Shown: piece by piece, positions 53,880 through 64,000 of the stretch
Position numbering within the stretch: the first letter of the stretch is position 1
How the letters are laid out: every line of letters starts with the position of its first letter
Translations under genes and position numbers: made by a program
Notes under the pieces: model-generated
The model's input: only the letters and a program-made list of their open reading frames with translations
Told to the model about the DNA's origin: nothing
Database searches by the model: none
Assembly (NCBI RefSeq): GCF_003935895.2
Contig: NZ_CP054058.1
Location: 3,887,177 to 3,951,176, forward strand
Length of the DNA stretch: 64,000 bases
Direction of reading: 5' to 3'
DNA from: Scandinavium goeteborgense
GTDB lineage: Bacteria; Pseudomonadota; Gammaproteobacteria; Enterobacterales; Enterobacteriaceae

Positions 53880-55262
53880 TTATAAGTCGTCAAAGACGTT
53901 TAGCGCATCGGAAAGCTTCTTCACACCAAAGACCTTCATCCCTTCCGGTACTTTTTTCGGCACGTTGGCGGCGGGCACAATCGCCCGACGGAAGCCGTGT
54001 TTGGCTGCCTCGGAGATACGCTCCTGGCCGCTCGGCACCGGGCGAATCTCACCCGAAAGCCCAACTTCGCCAAATACCACCAAATCCTGCGGCAGCGGTC
54101 TGTCGCGCAGGCTGGAGACCATCGCCATCAGCAGCGCCAGGTCGGCACTGGTTTCGGTGACTTTAACGCCCCCGACCACATTGACGAACACGTCCTGATC
54201 GAACATCTGCAAGCCGCCGTGGCGATGCAGCACCGCCAGCAGAATCGAAAGTCGGTTCTGCTCCAGACCGACCGCGACACGGCGCGGGTTGCCCATCATT
54301 GACTGATCGACCAGCGCCTGAATTTCTACCAGCAGCGGGCGCGTGCCTTCCCAGACCACCATCACCGAGCTGCCGGACGTCACTTCATCTCCACGGCTCA
54401 AGAAAATGGCCGACGGGTTGCTGACTTCGCGCAGCCCTTGCTCGGTCATGGCGAACACGCCGAGTTCGTTCACCGCGCCGAAGCGGTTTTTATGGCTGCG
54501 CAGCGTGCGGAAACGGGAATCGGCATCGCCGTCCAGCAGTACGGAACAGTCGATGCAGTGCTCCAGCACTTTTGGACCGGCCAGCGAGCCATCTTTCGTG
54601 ACATGGCCGACCATGATGATCGCCACGCCGCGGGTTTTGGCAAAGCGTGTTAAATAGGCCGCACTCTCACGAACCTGCGCCACGCTGCCCGGCGACGACT
54701 GAACGTCCGCCATGTGCATCACCTGGATGGAGTCGATAACCATCAGCTTCGGCTTTTCTTCTTCAGCAATCTGGCAAATCTGCTCAATGCTGGTTTCCGA
54801 CAGCATATTGAGGTTCGACGCTGGTAAACCGAGGCGGTGCGCACGCATGGCAACCTGCTGTAAGGACTCTTCACCGGTCACGTACAGGGTTTTCATGTTT
54901 TCACTGAGCAGGCACAGCGTTTGCAGCAACAGCGTGGATTTACCCGCGCCAGGGTTACCGCCTATCAGGATTGCACTGCCGGGCACCACGCCGCCGCCGA
55001 GAACGCGGTCGAACTCTTTAAAACCGGTGGAAAAACGCGGCAGCTCTTCAAGGCTGATTTCGGACAGCTTCTGCACTTTCGATACGCCGGACGCCCCCGC
55101 GTATCCACTCAGACGCTCATTGCGTGCCACGGTGGGCGAAGCGGCAATGCGCATCTCGGTAATGGTGTTCCAGGCATGACAGGCGCTGCACTGTCCCTGC
55201 CAACGCGGATAATCCGCGCCACACTCGTTACAGACAAACGCGCGTTTAGGTGCTTTCGCCAC
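53880..55262 (-). CDS. radA: DNA repair protein RadA (Sms)
   Basis: A 460-residue RecA-like ATPase that promotes branch migration in recombination. In order: an N-terminal C4 zinc finger (CNECG and CSACH), Walker A GNPGAGKST (about residues 97-105), the KNRFG signature (about 258-262), and a C-terminal Lon-protease-like fold. Length equals E. coli RadA. It follows serB by nine bases. Confidence 0.98.
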   Translation of the reverse strand: MAKAPKRAFVCNECGADYPRWQGQCSACHAWNTITEMRIAASPTVARNERLSGYAGASGVSKVQKLSEISLEELPRFSTGFKEFDRVLGGGVVPGSAILIGGNPGAGKSTLLLQTLCLLSENMKTLYVTGEESLQQVAMRAHRLGLPASNLNMLSETSIEQICQIAEEEKPKLMVIDSIQVMHMADVQSSPGSVAQVRESAAYLTRFAKTRGVAIIMVGHVTKDGSLAGPKVLEHCIDCSVLLDGDADSRFRTLRSHKNRFGAVNELGVFAMTEQGLREVSNPSAIFLSRGDEVTSGSSVMVVWEGTRPLLVEIQALVDQSMMGNPRRVAVGLEQNRLSILLAVLHRHGGLQMFDQDVFVNVVGGVKVTETSADLALLMAMVSSLRDRPLPQDLVVFGEVGLSGEIRPVPSGQERISEAAKHGFRRAIVPAANVPKKVPEGMKVFGVKKLSDALNVFDDL

Positions 55263-55271
55263 AATAACCTC

Positions 55272-56243
55272 TTACTTTTGATTCATGCTGCCGGAGAGAA
55301 TGCAGAACACGCCCATCAGGTCAGCGTGACGGATAGTGATTTCCGTCTGCTCGTTAACTTTCGGTTTGGCATGATAGGCGATGCCCAACCCCGCCGCTTT
55401 GATCATCGGCAGGTCGTTGGCACCGTCGCCAATTGCCACGGTCTGCGCCGTCGGGATTTCATACGTTTCGGCCAGACTGTTGAGAGTGTTGGCTTTATAC
55501 TTCGCATCCACGATGTCGCCGGTAACATTACCGGTCAGCACACCGTCACGAATTTCCAGCTCATTGGCCACCGCCGCCGTCAGACGCAGTTTGTCCTTCA
55601 GATAATCAGCAAAGAAGGTAAAACCGCCGGAGGCAATCGCCACTTTCCAGCCCAGCGTTTCCAGCTTCAGCACCAGTTGGGTCAGACCCGGCATCAGCGG
55701 AAGTGTGTCGCGAACCTGGCGCAGAATGTTCGCATCGGCGCCTTTCAGCGTGGCGACGCGCTGGCGAAGACTGGCGGTGAAATCCAGCTCACCGCGCATG
55801 GCACGCTCGGTCACTTCAGAGACCAGCTCACCGGTGCCCGCCAGCTTGGCAATTTCATCAATGCATTCGATCTGGATTGCCGTGGAATCCATGTCCATCA
55901 CCAGCAGACCCGGGGTGCGCAGATGCGGGATTTTCCCCAGCGGCGCCACGTCCAGCCCGTCGTCATGCGCCAGGCGCGTCGCCCGCGGCGTCAATGAACC
56001 CGCCAGGCGAATGACCTGATAATCTTCAACACACCATGCGGCAACAATCACCATCGCCGCACCCAGCTTGTGCTGATAATCGGTCAGGCGCTGCTTATCG
56101 AGACGACGGCCATACAGCAGCCAGCCGCTACGTCCGGCATGGTAATCCAGCGGCATGACTTCATCACCGCTTAAAGACAGCGGCAGCCCAGGCCAGAAGG
56201 AGACATCGTCAGGCAGGTCGCACCAGGTCAGACTGTTCGGCAT
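55272..56243 (-). CDS. serB: Phosphoserine phosphatase
   Basis: A 323-residue HAD-family enzyme doing the last step of serine synthesis. The nucleophile motif is MDMDSTAIQ (about residues 117-124), then the SGGFT loop and the Asp pair in GDGANDLPM. An N-terminal regulatory region precedes the catalytic domain. The ATG at 56243 (MPNSLTWCDLP) is preferred to a longer frame. It is the first gene of serB-radA-nadR. Confidence 0.97.
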   Translation of the reverse strand: MPNSLTWCDLPDDVSFWPGLPLSLSGDEVMPLDYHAGRSGWLLYGRRLDKQRLTDYQHKLGAAMVIVAAWCVEDYQVIRLAGSLTPRATRLAHDDGLDVAPLGKIPHLRTPGLLVMDMDSTAIQIECIDEIAKLAGTGELVSEVTERAMRGELDFTASLRQRVATLKGADANILRQVRDTLPLMPGLTQLVLKLETLGWKVAIASGGFTFFADYLKDKLRLTAAVANELEIRDGVLTGNVTGDIVDAKYKANTLNSLAETYEIPTAQTVAIGDGANDLPMIKAAGLGIAYHAKPKVNEQTEITIRHADLMGVFCILSGSMNQK

Positions 56244-56346
56244 TACAGCTCCAGTAATCGAGATTTGAGCAGGAAAATAACGCATGAGGCTACCTTGTAT
56301 CCAGCGCTTCTGGCAACATTAAGCTGCAAATTTTCAAAGGTGGAAT

Positions 56347-56994
56347 ATGGTTCGCGCAAAACTGAAATTTCGGCTGCATCGCGCCGTGATCGTCCTTATC
56401 TGTCTCGCTCTGCTGGTTGCCCTGATGCAAGGGGCGTCGTGGTTTAGTCAAAGCCACCAGCGGCAGCGTAATCCTCAGATGGAAGAACTGGCCCGCACAC
56501 TCGCCCATCAGGTCACGCTGAACCTGGCGCCACTCATGCGTTCAGAGACGCCTGATGAGAAGAAAATCAATCAGTTGCTGACGCAGCTGACCACCAGCAG
56601 TCGTCTTCTGGATGCCAGTGTCTATGACGAACAAGGCGATTTGATCTCTCACGCCGGAGAAAGCGTGAACGTTCGAGACAGACTGGCGCTCGACGGTAAA
56701 AAAGCTGGGGGGTATTTCAACCAGCAACTCGTCGAACCCATTCAAGGGAAGAATGAACCGCTCGGTTACCTGCGGCTGACGCTAGACACCCATACGCTGG
56801 CGACGGAAGCTAAGCAGGTGGATAACACCACCAACATATTACGCCTGATGCTGCTACTATCGCTGGCGATCGGCGTGGTGTTGACCCGTACGCTGCTGCA
56901 AGGCAAACGCACCCGCTGGCAGCAATCCCCGTTCCTGCTGACGGCCAGCAAGTCTGTGCCGGAAGAGGATGAAGGCGAAAAGAATGATAAGTGA
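56347..56994 (+). CDS. ytjB: Membrane protein YtjB (Smp)
   Basis: A 215-residue inner-membrane protein of the Smp family. It has an N-terminal transmembrane helix (about residues 13-32), a periplasmic loop of about 130 residues, and a second helix near residues 165-182 followed by a charged tail. Its function is unknown; it diverges from serB and precedes lplA by 36 bases, probably in one operon. Confidence 0.9.
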   Translation: MVRAKLKFRLHRAVIVLICLALLVALMQGASWFSQSHQRQRNPQMEELARTLAHQVTLNLAPLMRSETPDEKKINQLLTQLTTSSRLLDASVYDEQGDLISHAGESVNVRDRLALDGKKAGGYFNQQLVEPIQGKNEPLGYLRLTLDTHTLATEAKQVDNTTNILRLMLLLSLAIGVVLTRTLLQGKRTRWQQSPFLLTASKSVPEEDEGEKNDK

Positions 56995-57030
56995 TAGATT
57001 ATGTGAATCATTAAAGAAAGGAAATCTGCC

Positions 57031-58047
57031 ATGTCTACGCTGCGTTTGCTCATCTCTGATTCATACGATCCGTGGTTCAATCTGGCGGTGGAAGAGTGTA
57101 TTTTCCGCCAGATGCCCGCCACCCAACGCGTACTGTTCCTGTGGCGCAACGCGGATACCGTGGTCATTGGCCGGGCGCAAAACCCGTGGAAAGAGTGCAA
57201 TACGCGGCGCATGGAAGAGGACAACGTGCGCCTTGCGCGTCGCAGTAGCGGCGGCGGCGCGGTGTTTCACGACCTCGGTAATACCTGCTTTACCTTTATG
57301 GCAGGCAAGCCGGAATACGATAAAACCATCTCGACCCATATCGTCCTGGATGCCCTGAATTCATTGGGCGTGGAAGCTGAAGCCTCCGGACGTAACGATT
57401 TAGTCGTCAAAACTCAGGACGGCGATCGCAAAGTCTCAGGCTCTGCCTATCGCGAAACGATGGATCGCGGTTTTCATCACGGCACGTTGCTGCTGAATGC
57501 CGACCTTAGCCGTCTGGCAAATTACCTGAATCCGGATAAGAAAAAGCTGCAGGCGAAAGGCATCACTTCCGTACGCGGCCGGGTGGCAAACCTGACTGAA
57601 TTGCTGCCTGGTATTACGCATCAGCAAATTTGCGCTGCGGTAACCGAGGCATTCTTCAATCACTACGGCGAGCAGGTTGAAGCCGAGGTGATTTCCCCGG
57701 ATAAAACGCCGGATTTGCCTAACTTCGCGGAAACCTTTGCCCGTCAAAGCAGTTGGGAATGGAATTTCGGCCAGGCACCGTCGTTCTCGCATCTGCTGGA
57801 TGAGCGCTTTACCTGGGGCGGCGTCGAGCTGCATTTTGACGTAGAGAAAGGCCATATCACCCGCACGCAGGTCTTTACCGACAGCCTGAACCCTGCCCCA
57901 CTCGAAGCCCTTGCGGCACGCTTACAAGGCAGCCTGTATCGGGCAGAGAATCTGCAACAGGAATGTGACGCGCTGTTAGTGGATTTCCCCGAACAGGAAA
58001 AAGAGCTGCGGGAATTGTCGGAGTGGATAGCGAAAGCGGTGAGATAA
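57031..58047 (+). CDS. lplA: Lipoate-protein ligase A
   Basis: A 338-residue ligase that activates free lipoate with ATP and attaches it to the lipoyl domains of pyruvate and 2-oxoglutarate dehydrogenases and GcvH. It has the lipoate-binding loop [12 protein letters not shown] (about residues 70-81) and KVSGSAYRE (about 133-141). A ribosome site AAAGGAAAT precedes the ATG. Length equals E. coli LplA. Confidence 0.97.
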   Translation: MSTLRLLISDSYDPWFNLAVEECIFRQMPATQRVLFLWRNADTVVIGRAQNPWKECNTRRMEEDNVRLARRSSGGGAVFHDLGNTCFTFMAGKPEYDKTISTHIVLDALNSLGVEAEASGRNDLVVKTQDGDRKVSGSAYRETMDRGFHHGTLLLNADLSRLANYLNPDKKKLQAKGITSVRGRVANLTELLPGITHQQICAAVTEAFFNHYGEQVEAEVISPDKTPDLPNFAETFARQSSWEWNFGQAPSFSHLLDERFTWGGVELHFDVEKGHITRTQVFTDSLNPAPLEALAARLQGSLYRAENLQQECDALLVDFPEQEKELRELSEWIAKAVR

Positions 58048-58054
58048 TGAAAAT

Positions 58055-58122
58055 GTCCGCTGGCGCTACGCTTAGCGGACCGACAAACGCGTAGGCCGGG
58101 TCAGGCGTCGCCGCCACCCGGC
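58055..58122. repeat. REP-like palindrome pair between lplA and deoD
   Basis: GTCCGCT/AGCGGAC (58055-58061 and 58074-58080) is followed by GCCGGGT/ACCCGGC (58095-58101 and 58116-58122). They occupy the gap between convergent lplA and deoD and may end both transcripts. Confidence 0.7.
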
Positions 58123-58132
58123 ACAACGAGGT

Positions 58133-58855
58133 TTACTCTTTATCGCCCAGCAGTACGGATTCCAGCGCGATTTTGATCATGTCGTTAAACGTGGTCTGAC
58201 GCTCAGCGGCGGTGGTCTGCTCGTGAGTACGGATATGGTCAGACACGGTGCAGATAGTCAGCGCTTTCGCACCAAACTCAGCCGCAACGCCGTAGATACC
58301 GGCCGCTTCCATTTCCACGCCCAGGATGCCGTATTTTTCCATTACGTCGAACATTTCGCCGCCGTCCGGGGAATAGAACAGGTCAGCTGAGAAGATGTTA
58401 CCGACGCGCGCATCAACGCCCAGCGCTTTCGCTGCATCAACGGCGTTACGCACCATGCCGAAGTCAGCAATCGCCGCGAAATCGTGATCTTTGAAACGCA
58501 TGCGGTTTACTTTGGAATCGGTGCAGGCACCCATGCCGATAACCACGTCACGCAGTTTAACGTCCATGCGCACAGCGCCACAGGAACCCACGCGGATGAT
58601 TTTCTTCACGCCGAAATCGGTGATCAGCTCTTTGGTGTAGATGGAGCAGGACGGGATACCCATGCCGTGACCCATGACGGAAATTTTACGGCCTTTATAG
58701 GTCCCGGTGAAACCCAACATGCCGCGTACGTTGTTCACTTCGCGGACATCTTCAAGGAAGGTTTCAGCAATGTGCTTCGCACGCAGCGGATCGCCAGGCA
58801 TCAGTACGACGTCTGCGAAATCACCCATTTCTGCGTTAATGTGTGGAGTGGCCAT
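58133..58855 (-). CDS. deoD: Purine nucleoside phosphorylase
   Basis: A 240-residue hexameric phosphorylase splitting purine (deoxy)nucleosides to base and (deoxy)ribose-1-phosphate. The phosphate and ribose sites are seen in [12 protein letters not shown] and [15 protein letters not shown] and VSDH complete the active site. It has one residue more than E. coli, from an extra Gly in PDGGEMF. Start is the second of two adjacent ATGs. It is the last gene of the deo operon. Confidence 0.97.
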   Translation of the reverse strand: MATPHINAEMGDFADVVLMPGDPLRAKHIAETFLEDVREVNNVRGMLGFTGTYKGRKISVMGHGMGIPSCSIYTKELITDFGVKKIIRVGSCGAVRMDVKLRDVVIGMGACTDSKVNRMRFKDHDFAAIADFGMVRNAVDAAKALGVDARVGNIFSADLFYSPDGGEMFDVMEKYGILGVEMEAAGIYGVAAEFGAKALTICTVSDHIRTHEQTTAAERQTTFNDMIKIALESVLLGDKE

Positions 58856-58881
58856 CATTATTTCCTTTTTATGTTTAATTC

Positions 58882-58940
58882 ACCGGGTTGCGCACCCGGT
58901 TAACCTAACCGTAGGCCCGGCAAGCCTCGCGCCGCCGGGC
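58882..58940. repeat. REP-like palindrome pair between deoB and deoD
   Basis: ACCGGGT/ACCCGGT (58882-58900) is followed by GCCCGGC/GCCGGGC (58915-58921 and 58934-58940), filling the 92-base deoB-deoD gap. Confidence 0.7.
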
Positions 58941-58947
58941 AATCCCA

Positions 58948-60222
<1,275 letters not shown>

Positions 60223-61545
60223 CTATTGTGTGATTCGACGATAGACCGTTGGGGTTTCTTTCGGCGCGCTATCGTCCAGTTTAATTGCCGCTTTCACGGC
60301 TTTTGCCGCTTCCTGCCAGCTTGCTTCATCTTTAGCGTGGATAACCGCCAGCGGACGCTGACCGTCAATGCTGTCGCCCAGGCGCGTCATGTCGGTAAAA
60401 CCGACGCTGTAATCGAGTGCGTCAGAGGCCTGACGACGACCGCCGCCCATTGAAACGACCGCCATTCCCAGCGCGCGGGTGTCCATCGCGGACACGAAAC
60501 CTTCGGTGTCAGCGTAAACCGCCTGGCTGAGCATCGCCGTCGGCAGGTATTTCGCGTAGTTTTCGACGAAATCGGTTGGGCCTTTCTGCGCGGCCACCAT
60601 GCGACCAAAGATTTCCGCCGCTTTACCGTTATCCAGTACCGCCTGCAGTTTAGCGCGGGCTTCGGCTTCGTCTTTCGCCAGACGACCAGAAATCAGCATT
60701 TCCACGCACAGCGCCATGGTCACCTCGAACAGACGCGGATTGCGGTATTCGCCGGTGAGGAACTGCACGGCTTCACGCACTTCAACCGCATTGCCTGCGC
60801 TGGAGGCTAGCACCTGGTTCATGTCGGTCAGCAGTGCGGTGGTGCGCACGCCAGCCCCGTTGGACACGCCAACGATGGCTTCAGCCAGCGACTCAGAAAG
60901 TTCGTACGTTGGCATAAATGCGCCGCTACCGACTTTGACATCCATCACCAGCGCATCCAGCCCTTCGGCCAGTTTTTTTGCCAGAATGGACGCGGTGATA
61001 AGCGGAATGGAATCTACTGTCGCGGTGATGTCGCGGGTCGCATAAAAACGTTTATCCGCTGGCGCGAGAGAGCTGGTCTGCCCGATGATCGCCACGCCAA
61101 CGTCTTTAATAATCTCGCGGAAACGGTTGTCGTCCGGGAAGATATCAAACCCCGGGATCGCTTCCAGTTTGTCGAGTGTGCCGCCGGTATGCCCCAGGCC
61201 GCGCCCGGAAATCATCGGCACGTAGCCGCCACAGGCCGCTACCATCGGGCCAAGCATCAATGACGTCACATCGCCCACGCCGCCGGTGGAATGCTTATCC
61301 ACAATCGGCCCGTTTAAATTCAGGCTTTTCCAGTCAAGTACGGTTCCGGAATCCCGCATCGCCATGGTCAGCGAGACGCGCTCCGGCATGGACATGTCGT
61401 GGAAGAAAATGGTCATCGCCAGGGCGGCAATCTGCCCTTCCGACACGGTGTTATCACGGATGCCATTGATGAAGAAACGGATCTCTTCGTCACTCAGCGT
61501 GTGACCATCGCGTTTTTTACGAATAATTTCTTGTGCGAGAAACAC
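60223..61545 (-). CDS. deoA: Thymidine phosphorylase
   Basis: A 440-residue phosphorylase splitting thymidine and deoxyuridine to base and deoxyribose-1-phosphate. The glycine-rich phosphate loop is KHSTGGVGD (about residues 84-92). The GTG at 61545, behind GGGGGTT, reproduces the E. coli length and N-terminus ([10 protein letters not shown]). An ATG 12 bases upstream has no ribosome site. Confidence 0.97.
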   Translation of the reverse strand: MFLAQEIIRKKRDGHTLSDEEIRFFINGIRDNTVSEGQIAALAMTIFFHDMSMPERVSLTMAMRDSGTVLDWKSLNLNGPIVDKHSTGGVGDVTSLMLGPMVAACGGYVPMISGRGLGHTGGTLDKLEAIPGFDIFPDDNRFREIIKDVGVAIIGQTSSLAPADKRFYATRDITATVDSIPLITASILAKKLAEGLDALVMDVKVGSGAFMPTYELSESLAEAIVGVSNGAGVRTTALLTDMNQVLASSAGNAVEVREAVQFLTGEYRNPRLFEVTMALCVEMLISGRLAKDEAEARAKLQAVLDNGKAAEIFGRMVAAQKGPTDFVENYAKYLPTAMLSQAVYADTEGFVSAMDTRALGMAVVSMGGGRRQASDALDYSVGFTDMTRLGDSIDGQRPLAVIHAKDEASWQEAAKAVKAAIKLDDSAPKETPTVYRRITQ

Positions 61546-61576
61546 GGTAACCCCCATGAGGAATTGGGTGAATGGT

Positions 61577-61642
61577 GGCGGGTGGCGCGAGGCTTACCCG
61601 CCCTACGATCCAGTAGGCCGGATAAACAAAGCGTCATCCGGC
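61577..61642. repeat. REP-like palindrome pair between deoC and deoA
   Basis: GGCGGGT/ACCCGCC (61577-61583 and 61596-61602) is followed by GCCGGAT/ATCCGGC (61617-61623 and 61636-61642). Confidence 0.7.
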
Positions 61643-61652
61643 AATGTTTGAC

Positions 61653-62432
61653 TTAATAAGCGCTGGCGCTCTTACCGTCGCCATGACCCAGTGCTTTCAG
61701 CAGGCTCGCGAGCAGGCTGGATGCACCAAAGCGGTAATGACGCGCATCGGCCCAGTCGGCACCGAACAGGTCATCAGCGATCGCCAGGAAGGTCTGCGCG
61801 TCTTCTGCAGTACGTACGCCGCCCGCAGGTTTGAAGCCAACGGTTTTTTCCACGCCCATATCACGAATCACTTCCATCATGATGCGCGCGCTTTCTGGGG
61901 TCGCGTTGACCGGCACTTTACCGGTAGAGGTTTTGATGAAATCGGCACCGGCTTTGATGGCGATTTCAGACGCTTTACGGATCAGTGCTTCTTCTTTCAG
62001 CTCACCGGTTTCGATGATCACTTTCAGCAGAATGTTCGCTGCCGCACAGGCATCTTTACAGGCTTTCACCAGGTCAAAGCCCACCTGCTCGTTACCGGCG
62101 ATCAGCGCACGGTACGGGAACACCACGTCAACTTCGTCCGCGCCGTAAGCGATGGCTGCGCGGGTTTCTGCCAGCGCGATGTCGATGTCGTCGTTACCGT
62201 GTGGGAAGTTGGTGACAGTCGCGATACGCACGTCAGGCGTGCCCTGCGCGTTCAGGGTTTTACGCGCAATAGGGATAAAGCGCGGGTAAATGCAGATGGC
62301 CGCGGTATTGCCCACCGGGGTTTTCGCCTGATGGCACAGGGCGATAACTTTCGCGTCGGTATCATCATCGTTCAGGGTGGTCAGGTCCATCAGTTTTAAC
62401 GCGCGCAGGCTGCTTGCAGTTAAATCGGTCAT
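61653..62432 (-). CDS. deoC: Deoxyribose-phosphate aldolase
   Basis: A 259-residue class I aldolase splitting deoxyribose-5-phosphate to acetaldehyde and glyceraldehyde-3-phosphate. The Schiff-base lysine is Lys167 in DFIKTSTGK, with an assisting Lys near residue 201. Length equals E. coli DeoC. It is the first gene of deoCABD, transcribed from the control region at 62467-63049. Confidence 0.98.
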   Translation of the reverse strand: MTDLTASSLRALKLMDLTTLNDDDTDAKVIALCHQAKTPVGNTAAICIYPRFIPIARKTLNAQGTPDVRIATVTNFPHGNDDIDIALAETRAAIAYGADEVDVVFPYRALIAGNEQVGFDLVKACKDACAAANILLKVIIETGELKEEALIRKASEIAIKAGADFIKTSTGKVPVNATPESARIMMEVIRDMGVEKTVGFKPAGGVRTAEDAQTFLAIADDLFGADWADARHYRFGASSLLASLLKALGHGDGKSASAY

Positions 62433-62466
62433 ATTCTCTCCGGTGTGTAATTTTACCTTGCGGGTC

Positions 62467-62482
62467 TGTGACTATTTTAACA
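62467..62482 (-). promoter_or_regulatory. DeoR operator at the proximal deo promoter
   Basis: On the minus strand TGTTAAAATAGTCACA matches the DeoR palindrome (TGTTAGAATTCTAACA) at 12 of 16 positions. It sits 35 bases upstream of deoC, where E. coli has its P2 operator. Its -10-like core overlaps the promoter. Confidence 0.65.
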
Positions 62483-62499
62483 CCGACCCAGCGTTTCAC

Positions 62500-62515
62500 T
62501 TCGATCCCCATCACA
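62500..62515 (-). promoter_or_regulatory. CRP site 1 upstream of deoC
   Basis: On the minus strand TGTGATGGGGATCGAA has a perfect TGTGA half and a weak second half. Sequence and position match the promoter-proximal CRP site of E. coli deoP2, where CRP and CytR act together. Confidence 0.7.
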
Positions 62516-62552
62516 GTTAATGAAACACAGATACAAATTTGCATTACTGTAA

Positions 62553-62568
62553 TGAGATATTTATCACT
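62553..62568 (-). promoter_or_regulatory. CRP site 2 upstream of deoC
   Basis: On the minus strand AGTGATAAATATCTCA resembles the CRP consensus (GTGA-N6-TCNCA), 53 bases from the first site. The DNA between holds TTTGCATT, close to the CytR half-site GTTGCATT. Confidence 0.55.
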
Positions 62569-62659
62569 CTTTTAAGCGACAGCGAGGGATATGGATCAAA
62601 AGCCCCGCCGACGCTTTTCTCTACAATGCCCTCATCGCCATCGCGTCTGAGGAACTTCT

Positions 62660-64000
62660 ATGTCTGACTCTTTTGAGCAACGCTGCCAGAACATTGTGAC
62701 CAGCAATACGTTGAGCCCCGAGCAAAAACGTCACTTCCTGGCACTCGAAGCAGAAAACGCTTTACCTTACCCAGAGCTATCAACTGAAGCCCGGACGGCG
62801 CTGGATGACGGCGTAATCTGCGACATGTTTGAGGGCCACGCTCCGTACAAACCACGTTACGTTCTGCCTGACTACGCCCGCTTCCTCGCCAACGGTTCAG
62901 AGTGGCTGGAGCTTGAAGGCGCGAAGGATTTGGACGACGCACTGTCGCTGCTCACGATTCTCTATCACCACGTGCCTTCGGTAACGTCGATGCCGGTTTA
63001 CCTGGGGCATCTGGATACGATCCTTTCACCTTATGTTAAAATTCTAACACAAGACGAAATCGATATTCGAATAAAACGTTTCTGGCGTTATCTCGACAGA
63101 ACCCTGCCGGATGCGTTTACCCATGTGAATATCGGCCCGGAAGATACCCCCGTCACGCGTGCCATTTTACGCGCCGATGCTGAATTGAAGCAGGTCGCGC
63201 CGAATCTGACGTTTATCTACGATCCCGAAATCACCCCGGATGATTTACTGCTGGAAGTGAGCAAAAACATTTGCGAGTGCAGTAAACCGCATATTTCTAA
63301 CGGCCCAGTGAATGATAAAATTTTCACAAAAGGCCGTTACGGCGTGGTCAGTTGTTACAACTCGCTGCCGCTGGCTGGCGGAGGCAGCACGCTGGTGCGT
63401 CTCAACCTAAAAGAAATTGCGCTGCGAAGTGAGTCAGAAACCGACTTCCTCAGCCGCGTTTTGCCCTACTACTGCCAACAGCAAATCGACATCATTGATG
63501 CCCGCTGCGCGTTCCTCTACCAACAATCGCGCTTCTTTGAGAATAGCTTCCTGGTCGCAGAAGGGTTGATTGACCCACAGCGCTTTACGCCGATGTTCGG
63601 TATTTATGCCCTCGCCGAAGCCGTGAACGTGCTGTGTGAAAAAGCAGGCAGCCCGGCGCGCTACGGCCAGGATGATGCGGCTAATCAGCTGGCCTGGCGC
63701 ATCAGCGCGCAATTGGCAGAATTTGTCGAAACGTCGCCGGTGAAATACGGCTGGCAGCAGCGCGCGTTGCTCCATGCGCAGTCGGGAATCAGTTCCGACA
63801 GCGGCACCACGCCGGGCGCGCGTATTCCTTACGGTAGCGAACCAGACCCGGTAAGCCATCTGCTAACCGTGGCCCCGCATCATGCGTTTTATCACGCCGG
63901 GATCAGCGACATTTTGACCCTCGATGAAACCATCAAACGTAACCCTCAGGCGGTGATGCAACTGTGTCTCGGGGCCTTTAACGCCGGGATGCGTGAGTTT
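62660..64000 (+). CDS. yjjI: Glycyl-radical enzyme-like protein YjjI (DUF3029), cut by window end
   Basis: The first 447 codons of a protein that is about 516 residues in E. coli; it runs off the right edge without a stop. It starts MSDSFEQRCQNI after GAGGAACTT. YjjI belongs to the pyruvate formate-lyase-like group and is normally followed by its activase yjjW. The glycyl-radical loop lies in the missing C-terminus, so activity cannot be judged here. It diverges from deoC, and a DeoR operator lies inside its coding sequence. Confidence 0.9.
   Translation, partial: MSDSFEQRCQNIVTSNTLSPEQKRHFLALEAENALPYPELSTEARTALDDGVICDMFEGHAPYKPRYVLPDYARFLANGSEWLELEGAKDLDDALSLLTILYHHVPSVTSMPVYLGHLDTILSPYVKILTQDEIDIRIKRFWRYLDRTLPDAFTHVNIGPEDTPVTRAILRADAELKQVAPNLTFIYDPEITPDDLLLEVSKNICECSKPHISNGPVNDKIFTKGRYGVVSCYNSLPLAGGGSTLVRLNLKEIALRSESETDFLSRVLPYYCQQQIDIIDARCAFLYQQSRFFENSFLVAEGLIDPQRFTPMFGIYALAEAVNVLCEKAGSPARYGQDDAANQLAWRISAQLAEFVETSPVKYGWQQRALLHAQSGISSDSGTTPGARIPYGSEPDPVSHLLTVAPHHAFYHAGISDILTLDETIKRNPQAVMQLCLGAFNAGMREF
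63034..63049 (-). promoter_or_regulatory. DeoR operator inside yjjI (distal deo promoter)
   Basis: TGTTAAAATTCTAACA matches the DeoR consensus palindrome at 15 of 16 positions. It lies 567 bases from the proximal operator; in E. coli the P1 and P2 operators are about 600 apart. On the minus strand the palindrome contains TAGAAT, a good -10 hexamer, as at E. coli deoP1. Confidence 0.82.

Overview
This window is the chromosome of an Enterobacteriaceae member outside Escherichia coli. Almost every protein is close to full-length collinear with its E. coli K-12 counterpart, and the gene order is that of the K-12 map across its zero point (thr), read in reverse. Differences from K-12 include no cai/fix block, no creBCD, no yaaW-yaaI block and no hok locus beside nhaA. 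Additions are a fimbrial cluster beside folA and an alaX-like/LysR pair between dapB and rihC. These point to the Enterobacter/Klebsiella/Kluyvera-like side of the family. I cannot name a genus from sequence alone.

Layout. 1-5,800: a chaperone-usher fimbrial operon (two pilins, chaperone, usher, adhesin), the clearest accessory block. 5,900-9,420: folA, the KefFC potassium-efflux system and a small lipoprotein. 9,400-15,100: carAB (carbamoyl phosphate) and dapB (lysine/diaminopimelate). 15,290-17,825: an AlaX-like trans-editing protein, a divergent LysR regulator and rihC. 17,944-23,728: the ribF-ileS-lspA-fkpB-ispH operon. 24,057-30,715: rpsT, nhaAR (sodium/proton exchange), dnaKJ (heat shock) and satP. 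30,753-32,166: an intact IS4-family element sitting in the loop of the terminator between satP and an MFS transporter gene. 33,599-38,055: mog, talB, yaaJ, yaaA, yaaX. 38,279-43,112: the threonine operon thrLABC with its attenuator. 43,322-48,496: lasT, yjjY, arcA, creA, rob, gpmB, yjjX, trpR. 48,585-58,047: slt, ettA, nadR, the serB-radA-nadR run, ytjB and lplA. 58,133-64,000: the deoCABD nucleoside-catabolic operon and the divergent, right-truncated yjjI.

Regulation is unusually legible. I could read ARG boxes at carAB, two sigma-32 promoters at dnaK, the thr promoter, leader peptide and attenuator, a TrpR operator at trpR, an FNR-type box upstream of arcA, and CRP and DeoR sites at deo. 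One DeoR operator lies inside yjjI. Many junctions carry palindromic REP-like elements. Two intergenic spots carry shortened copies of what looks like one inverted-terminal-repeat family.

Most of the window is ordinary core genome. The parts most worth a second look are the fimbrial cluster, the IS in the terminator, the alaX/LysR pair, the small ORF opposite the arcA leader and the repeat family. I found no CRISPR array, tRNA, rRNA, prophage or unrecognised multi-gene system.
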